DNA of 26,697 bases from Pusillimonas sp. UBA6240 (GTDB lineage: Bacteria; Pseudomonadota; Gammaproteobacteria; Burkholderiales; Burkholderiaceae_B): contig DJWC01000162.1 in the NCBI GenBank assembly GCA_002441445.1, positions 38,756 to 65,452 on the forward strand, in the 5' to 3' direction. This document shows, in pieces, positions 21,720 to 26,697 of the stretch. The notes under the pieces are model-generated. The model saw only the letters and a program-made list of their open reading frames with translations. It searched no databases and had not been told where the DNA came from. The position numbers and the translations under genes are program-made. Each line of letters begins with the position of its first letter. Within the stretch, counting starts at the first letter, position 1.

Positions 21720-23414
21720 TCAAGCATTGAGGTCATTATCCTTGGTCTCTTTGACGAACAGCATGCCTATGGTGAAGGTGATGCCGGCAATGATGACGGG
21801 ATACCACAGGCCGTCATAGGTGTTCCCGGTCGCGGCCGCCACGGCGAATGCGATGGGCGGCAGGGAGCCGCCGAACCAGCCATTGCCGATGTGGTAGGGC
21901 AGGCTGATGGAGGTATAGCGTATGCGGGTGGGAAACATCTCCACCAGCATGGCCGCTATCGGCCCGTACACCATGGTCACCAGGATCACCAGCAAGGTCA
22001 GCAGCAGCACCACCATGAGATAGCTGATTTGCGTAGGATCCGCCTTGGCCGGGTAGCCGTGGCCGCGTATGGCTTCGGTCAGGGACTTCTGCAGCGCTTT
22101 GGATTTCGCGGCGAAGTCCGCCCTGTTCAGGCCCCCGCCTTCAAAGGCCATGATCTCGTCCTGGCCGATGCGCGCTCTGGCCACCGACCCGGACGGAGCC
22201 GCCACGTTGCGGTAGTTCACGGCGTTGCTCGCCATGAAAGCCTTCAGGATGTCGCAGGAACTGGTGAAGGAGGACACGCCTACGGGGTTGAATTGGAAGG
22301 AGCAGGTGGCCGGGTCGGCGATGACCGTGACCGGCGCGGTGGCCTGGGCTTTTTCCAGGGCGGGGTTGGCGAAATGGGTGATGCCTTTGAATATCGGGAA
22401 ATAGGCCAGCGCGGCAAGCAGGCATCCGGCCATGATGATGGGTTTGCGCCCGACGCGGTCCGACAGCGCCCCGAACACCACGAAGAACGGCGTGCCCAGC
22501 AGCAGCGCCAGGGCGATCATGATATTGGCGGTGTTGGGCTCGATGGCCAGGGTTTTGGTCAGAAAAAAAAGCGCGTAGAACTGGCCCGTGTACCATACCA
22601 CCGCCTGGCCGGTCGCCAGGCCGAACAGCGCCAGCAGCACGATCTTCAAGTTGCTCCACTTGCCGAAGGAGTCCCTGATGGGCGCCTTCGAACCTTTTCC
22701 CTCCTCTTTCATTTTGAGAAAGGCCGGGGATTCATTCAGGCGCATCCGTATCCAAACGGAAATGCCCAGCAGCACGACGGAGATCAGGAAGGGAATGCGC
22801 CAGCCCCATTCCAGAAAGGCTTCTTCCGACAAGGACGTGCGTATGCCCAGGATCACCAGCAGGGAAAGAAACAGCCCCATCGTGGCGGTGGTCTGTATCC
22901 AGCTGGTATAGAAGCCGCGGCGGTTGCGCGGGGCATGTTCGGCGACATAAGTGGCCGCGCCGCCGTACTCCCCGCCCAGCGCCAGGCCCTGCAGCAGGCG
23001 CAACACCATCAGTATGGCGGGAGCCGCCATGCCTATGGACGAGTACGAGGGCAGCACGCCCACCAGAAAAGTTGACAGGCCCATGATCAGTATGGTGATC
23101 AGGAAGGTGTATTTGCGGCCCACCAGATCGCCCAGCCTGCCGAACACCAGGGCGCCGAAAGGCCGCACCGCGAAACCGGCGGCGAAGGCCAGCAGCGCGA
23201 AAATGAAGCCCGCCGTTGGATTGACCCCCGAGAAAAAATGGGCCGCGATCACCGCCGCCAGGGACCCGTAGAGGTAGAAGTCATACCATTCGAATACCGT
23301 GCCCAGCGACGAAGCGAAAATGACGCGCCGTTCCTCCGGCGTCATGGGGCGGTTCGCACCCGGCGCCTCCGCGCCGGCGGCTTCCGGCCTGGCGGCCAAG
23401 CTGGATATGCTCAT
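21720..23414 (-). CDS. MFS transporter of the metabolite:H+ symporter (MHS) type
   Basis: The 564-residue inner-membrane protein has the 12-helix MFS layout with MHS signatures. These are SSLGTVFEWYDFYLYGSLA (about 35-53), RPFGALVFGRLGDLVGRKYTF (loop 2-3, about 84-104), LRLLQGLALGGEYGGAATYVAEHAP (138-162) and SDRVGRKP (318-325). Relatives carry shikimate, proline/betaine, citrate or 2-oxoglutarate with protons. A hydrophilic insert of about 115 residues (347-461) lies between late helices and has two cysteines (C371, C387); it should face the periplasm. The start at 23414 is the first ATG of the frame. Upstream direct repeats (23519-23562) and the adjacent two-component system suggest that the system controls it. 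Substrate unknown. Confidence 0.92.
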   Translation of the reverse strand: MSISSLAARPEAAGAEAPGANRPMTPEERRVIFASSLGTVFEWYDFYLYGSLAAVIAAHFFSGVNPTAGFIFALLAFAAGFAVRPFGALVFGRLGDLVGRKYTFLITILIMGLSTFLVGVLPSYSSIGMAAPAILMVLRLLQGLALGGEYGGAATYVAEHAPRNRRGFYTSWIQTTATMGLFLSLLVILGIRTSLSEEAFLEWGWRIPFLISVVLLGISVWIRMRLNESPAFLKMKEEGKGSKAPIRDSFGKWSNLKIVLLALFGLATGQAVVWYTGQFYALFFLTKTLAIEPNTANIMIALALLLGTPFFVVFGALSDRVGRKPIIMAGCLLAALAYFPIFKGITHFANPALEKAQATAPVTVIADPATCSFQFNPVGVSSFTSSCDILKAFMASNAVNYRNVAAPSGSVARARIGQDEIMAFEGGGLNRADFAAKSKALQKSLTEAIRGHGYPAKADPTQISYLMVVLLLTLLVILVTMVYGPIAAMLVEMFPTRIRYTSISLPYHIGNGWFGGSLPPIAFAVAAATGNTYDGLWYPVIIAGITFTIGMLFVKETKDNDLNA

Positions 23415-23518
23415 GCTGTCTCCCGTGTGGGCGTCCGTCCCGCCGGTTCTGTGCGCGGGATCTCGCCAAACTTAAAAGTAGAGGCCGCGGCTGACATGGA
23501 ACTGACAGCCGATTGAAA

Positions 23519-23562
23519 GTATCGGCCAATGTATCGGCTCATTTGTAAGTAACCGTATCGAC
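23519..23562. promoter_or_regulatory. three direct repeats upstream of the MFS gene
   Basis: GTATCGGC occurs at 23519-23526 and 23531-23538, and GTATCGAC at 23555-23562. The starts are 12 and 24 bp apart, so all are on one 12-bp phase. They lie about 105-148 bases upstream of the MFS start, in a position suited to activation. OmpR-family regulators bind phased direct repeats, and one is encoded 1.6 kb away. The other bases of the 269-bp gap show no clear promoter. Confidence 0.45.
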
Positions 23563-23683
23563 CGAGCCGCGGCGCTACTCATCGTGGCCAGGGACCTGGC
23601 CGCCAGAGACCGGGCCATGCGCAAGCCGCAAACTTCGCCGTGCAACGCGCACCGGGATGCCGGGGAAGCAGCATGCAATGGCT

Positions 23684-25180
23684 TCACGCCTCGGGAAGAC
23701 GGGGCTTGATGCGGCTGAAGCTGATGCGCAGGCAAGTCCCGCCCGGCTGGCCATGGCGTGCGCCCGGAGGCATGAAATTGACGCTGGCGTTGTGCTGTTC
23801 GGCGATTTCCTTGACGATGGACAGGCCCAGGCCGCTGCCGTCGCTATGGCTGCCCAGGACGCGGAAAAAACGGTCGAAAACGCGTTGGCGGTCCTCAGGC
23901 GAAATGCCCGGGCCGGAATCCTCGACTTCCAGATAGGCCGACAAGGGGTCGCCTCCTACGCGCACGGTCACCCAGCCGTGTTCCGGCGTATAAAGCAGCG
24001 CATTCTCGACCAGATTATTGAGCAATTCCGCGATCATCAGCTCGTCGCCGCTTATCTGCATTGGCGCGGCGCTGGGTTCGAAGCCCAAATCTATGCGCTT
24101 CTGCAGCGCCGTATCCACCCAGCGCAGCATGCATTGTTCGGCAAGGTGGTTCAGATCCAGGTTTTCGGAAAAATGCCGGGCGGGGTGATCGGCGCTTTCC
24201 GCCCGCGCCAGCGCAAGCAGCTGATTCACCAGGCGGGTGGCGCGGTCCGAGGCGCGCACGAGCTGTTCCAGGCTGGCGTTCATTTTTTCGGGGCTGCGCT
24301 CGCGCAGGGCCAGTTCGGCTTGCGTGCGCATGCCCGCCAGCGGTGTCTTCAGCTGATGAGCGGCATTGGCCACGAAGCGGCGCTGCGTCTCGTGCGTCGC
24401 CGCCAGGCGGGCCAGCAGGCTGTTCATGGCCGCCACCAATGGCACGATTTCGGCCGGCGCCAGTTCCGCGCTGATCGGGGACATATCGTTGGCGCGGCGC
24501 GCGCGTATGCGTTCCTGCAGCAGGTTCAGGGGTTCCAGGCCCTGGGTCAGGCCCAGGCCCGCCAGCAATGCGGCCAGGGGCAACACGATGAGCTGCGGCG
24601 TCAGCATGCCGGTGAGGATCTCTTGCTGCAGTGTGGCGCGCATTTCATTGGATTGCGACACGATGGTCAGGAAAGGCATGCCCGACAGATCCCGTCCTCC
24701 CCATATATAGGCGACGCGCACGCTTTGATGATCCATGGTTTCGTTGCGGAAGCGTATCTTGTTCTCTTCGTAGGTCCAGTTTTCCGGCAGCGGGATGTTG
24801 CTGTTGCCGCCCAGGGAATTGCCATTGATATCGCGGATTTCCCAATGGATGAAATGGCTGGGGTCGCCTTGCAGTATGGTGATGGCCGACGCCGTAAGCT
24901 GCAGCCCTTCAAGAATGCGCTGCTGCTCCACCTCGTGCTTGAGCAGCCGCAAGTGGTCGGCGAGGGCGCGGTCGTAAGGGGCGTTGGCGATATTCTGCGC
25001 GATGAAATAAGTAATCACCAAGCCTATGGTCCAGAGCAGGAACAGCGGGCCGAACATCCAGACAATGATTTTGTTCAGAAGCGCGCGGCTGTTTTTCCGG
25101 CGGCGGAAAATGCGCAGGAAGGGCTGGCGGACCGAGGCCTGCGCTTCGGTATCGTTCAGGATCTGGGGATCGATCAGCAT
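23684..25180 (-). CDS. TctE-like sensor histidine kinase
   Basis: The 498-residue inner-membrane kinase has a cytoplasmic N-terminal stretch, a first membrane helix (about 38-62), a periplasmic sensor of about 125 residues typical of the TctE-type N-terminal domain, and a second helix (about 193-215). The HisKA box is FVANAAHQLKTPLAGMRTQAEL with H275. The ATPase domain has the N box LLNNLVENALLYTP (386-399), G1 DSGPGI (421-426) and G2 GSGLGL (448-453). The gene follows the response regulator by 36 bases on the same strand. TctE kinases sense carboxylates and control their transporters, which fits the neighbouring MFS gene. Ligand unknown. Confidence 0.95.
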   Translation of the reverse strand: MLIDPQILNDTEAQASVRQPFLRIFRRRKNSRALLNKIIVWMFGPLFLLWTIGLVITYFIAQNIANAPYDRALADHLRLLKHEVEQQRILEGLQLTASAITILQGDPSHFIHWEIRDINGNSLGGNSNIPLPENWTYEENKIRFRNETMDHQSVRVAYIWGGRDLSGMPFLTIVSQSNEMRATLQQEILTGMLTPQLIVLPLAALLAGLGLTQGLEPLNLLQERIRARRANDMSPISAELAPAEIVPLVAAMNSLLARLAATHETQRRFVANAAHQLKTPLAGMRTQAELALRERSPEKMNASLEQLVRASDRATRLVNQLLALARAESADHPARHFSENLDLNHLAEQCMLRWVDTALQKRIDLGFEPSAAPMQISGDELMIAELLNNLVENALLYTPEHGWVTVRVGGDPLSAYLEVEDSGPGISPEDRQRVFDRFFRVLGSHSDGSGLGLSIVKEIAEQHNASVNFMPPGARHGQPGGTCLRISFSRIKPRLPEA

Positions 25181-25216
25181 GAGGCGGCCGCCGGCGTCTA
25201 CAGGCCCTGGCGCGAG

Positions 25217-25906
25217 CTAAGCGGCAACCGTGTCGCGGCGGTTTTCAGGTTCCAGGCAATAGCCCAGGCCGCGCACGGTCACGATTTTCGCGCCGCTGGG
25301 TTCGATTTTTTTGCGCAAGCGGTGGATGTAGACCTCGATGGCATTGGGCGTGACTTCTTCGCCCCATTCGCACAGCAGGTCGACGAACTGGTTTTTGCTG
25401 ATCATGCGGCCGCAGCGCGACAAGAGGATTTCCAGCAGGCTGGTTTCGCGCGCGGAAAGCTCCAGCGGATGGCCGTCGATCCGCGCGATGCGGCCGTTCA
25501 GGTCGAAGCTCAGGCGCTTGTAGGTCAGCACGGTGGAGCCCGCCCCGGCGCTGCGCCGCGTCAGGGCCCTGACGCGCGCTTCCAGTTCGGACAGCGCAAA
25601 AGGTTTGGCCATGTAGTCGTCCGCGCCCAGATCCAGCCCCTGCACCCGCTGTTCGACGGTATCGGCCGCCGTTAAAATCAATACCGGGATGGGCGCATGG
25701 CGCTGGCGCAATTGGCGCAGTACGGCCAGGCCCGGCATCTGGGGCAGGTCCAGGTCCAGGATCAGGAGATCGAAACTTTGCACCTGCAAGGCGGAATCGG
25801 CGCTGGAACCATCGTTTACGACGTCGACGGCATAGCCGTCGTAACGCAGTGAACGTGAAAGTCCATCGGCAAGAATACTGTCGTCCTCGGCGATAAGAAT
25901 ACGCAT
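25217..25906 (-). CDS. TctD/QseB-like OmpR-family response regulator
   Basis: The 229-residue protein has a receiver domain (1-115) with the acidic pair in AEDD (D8, D9), phospho-acceptor D51 in LILDLDLP, T79 and K101 in KPF. The C-terminal winged-helix DNA-binding domain (about 130-220) includes LSARETSLLEILLSRCGRMISKNQFVDLL and VEVYIHRLRKKI-type residues (NAIEVYIHRLRKKIE). ATG 25906 is chosen because MRILIAEDD is the usual start; the frame stays open upstream to 26131 but that part is not family-like. It is cotranscribed with the kinase gene. Likely target: the MFS gene via the repeats at 23519-23562 (inference). Confidence 0.95.
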   Translation of the reverse strand: MRILIAEDDSILADGLSRSLRYDGYAVDVVNDGSSADSALQVQSFDLLILDLDLPQMPGLAVLRQLRQRHAPIPVLILTAADTVEQRVQGLDLGADDYMAKPFALSELEARVRALTRRSAGAGSTVLTYKRLSFDLNGRIARIDGHPLELSARETSLLEILLSRCGRMISKNQFVDLLCEWGEEVTPNAIEVYIHRLRKKIEPSGAKIVTVRGLGYCLEPENRRDTVAA

Positions 25907-25999
25907 GGCGTGTGCGAGCCGTCCATGGGAAAACAGGGATGCCGCCATTCTGGCACCGCCGCGCGGCCATGGATAGTCGGGTTTACGATGTACCGCTGC

Positions 26000-26028
26000 T
26001 GGATATCTGTGTATATATACAGTACAAT
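26000..26028 (+). promoter_or_regulatory. recA promoter with LexA (SOS) box
   Basis: The LexA box is CTGT-GTATATAT-ACAG (26007-26022), a full match to the CTGT-N8-ACAG consensus. It sits exactly in the 17-bp spacer between a -35 TGGATA (26000-26005, 4 of 6) and a -10 TACAAT (26023-26028, 5 of 6). LexA bound there would block RNA polymerase until the SOS response. The response-regulator gene starts 94 bases to the left in the other direction. Confidence 0.9.
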
Positions 26029-26140
26029 TTGATGCAATAATCTCTATAGCCTTCGAACGGGCGCGGCTGTTTTTCTTTCCGGCTCCCGCCTTTTCGCAGG
26101 CTCCTTCCATAGAACTCACGCTTTCAGTCAAGGACCCTAC

Positions 26141-26697
26141 ATGGACGACAAAAACAGCAAAGCCGCTGGCGAGCGCAGCAAGGCGCTGGCCGCAGCCTTA
26201 TCCCAGATTGAAAAACAGTTTGGCAAGGGCTCGGTCATGCGCTACGGCGACGATACTGTCGAACACGACATTCAGGTCGTGTCCACCGGGTCGCTGGGGC
26301 TGGATATCGCGCTGGGCGTAGGCGGCCTGCCGCGCGGCCGCGTCATCGAAGTCTACGGCCCCGAATCCTCGGGCAAGACCACGCTCACCTTGCAAGTCAT
26401 CGCCGAAATGCAGAAGCTGGGCGGCACCTGCGCCTTCATCGACGCCGAACATGCGCTGGACGTCCAATACGCCTCCAAGCTCGGCGTCAATTTGGCCGAC
26501 CTGCTCATTTCCCAGCCCGACACCGGCGAACAGGCGCTGGAAATCACCGACGCCCTGGTGCGTTCGGGCTCGGTGGACCTCATCGTCATCGACTCGGTCG
26601 CCGCGCTCGTCCCCAAGGCTGAAATCGAAGGCGATATGGGCGATTCGCTGCCCGGCCTGCAGGCCCGTTTGATGAGCCAGGCGCTGCGCAAGCTCAC
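26141..26697 (+). CDS. recA: RecA recombinase (partial, N-terminal 185 residues)
   Basis: RecA forms filaments on single-stranded DNA, drives strand exchange and triggers LexA cleavage. The visible part starts MDDKNSKAAGERSKALAAALSQIEKQFGKGSVM, with the polymerisation region at 1-30, and contains Walker A GPESSGKT (73-80). It then has the CAFIDAEHALD segment with the catalytic-type Glu and the Walker B region DLIVIDSVAALVPKAEIEGDMGD. The frame runs off the window end. ATG 26141 follows AAGGA by 7 bases. The gene is under the LexA box at 26007-26022. Confidence 0.99.
   Translation, partial: MDDKNSKAAGERSKALAAALSQIEKQFGKGSVMRYGDDTVEHDIQVVSTGSLGLDIALGVGGLPRGRVIEVYGPESSGKTTLTLQVIAEMQKLGGTCAFIDAEHALDVQYASKLGVNLADLLISQPDTGEQALEITDALVRSGSVDLIVIDSVAALVPKAEIEGDMGDSLPGLQARLMSQALRKL

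Noticed and set aside
21546..23075. 509-codon plus-strand open frame opposite the MFS gene
   Set aside because: Antisense shadow; the minus strand has clear MHS transporter motifs.
23657..25675. 672-codon open frame on the plus strand opposite the kinase and regulator genes
   Set aside because: It runs antisense through two clear two-component genes; its translation has no family motif and is a by-product of high-GC codon use.
1..26697. CRISPR arrays, insertion sequences or replication origins
   Set aside because: I found no regularly spaced repeats, transposase genes, terminal inverted repeats of element size or DnaA-box clusters by reading the window.

Overview
The window looks like a high-GC betaproteobacterial chromosome of the order Burkholderiales, most likely family Alcaligenaceae (Bordetella/Achromobacter-like). 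I infer this from a Bug-type tricarboxylate-transporter binding protein, an aspartate carbamoyltransferase with an N-terminal helix-turn-helix extension, the alpha-2-macroglobulin/PbpC pair, and the recA and rdgC sequences. No species can be named from the sequence alone.

Positions 1 to about 8650 look like an accessory region. It opens with the 3' end of a tRNA gene and its terminator, a common edge for integrated DNA. It then holds a Phd/VapC-type toxin-antitoxin pair, a decayed C-terminal piece of a Sir2-type deacylase, a small secreted Cys-rich protein and a VOC (glyoxalase-fold) protein. Next is a minus-strand catabolic or transport cluster: a Crp/Fnr-type regulator, a Bug solute-binding protein, an amidohydrolase and a TauE/SafE permease. 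Divergent from the regulator lie a truncated hydantoinase/oxoprolinase A subunit and, 4 nt behind it, a LysR regulator. The divergent gap contains a striking 8+8 bp palindrome.

Positions 8650 to 20000 look like core chromosome. A very large secreted alpha-2-macroglobulin with an intact CLEQ thioester overlaps pbpC, which encodes penicillin-binding protein 1C. This pair is thought to protect and repair the periplasm. Then follow a lipoprotein resembling the SecD periplasmic P1 head, a small membrane protein, and pyrB. The pyrB leader carries a perfect operator-like palindrome and further nested inverted repeats that end directly at the start codon.

Positions 20000 to 26697 hold rdgC on the minus strand, then an approximately 650-bp non-coding stretch with a minus-strand terminator and a second perfect hairpin. 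After that come a metabolite:H+ symporter of the MFS with a large periplasmic insert, a TctE/TctD-like two-component system, and the start of recA. recA has a textbook LexA box inside its promoter spacer. Direct repeats phased at 12 bp lie upstream of the MFS gene and may bind the neighbouring response regulator.

The most interesting unexplained signals are the pyrB leader paired with the DNA-binding domain fused to PyrB itself, the palindrome between the Crp/Fnr and hydantoinase genes, the SecD-head lipoprotein, and the structured locus near 21.3 kb.
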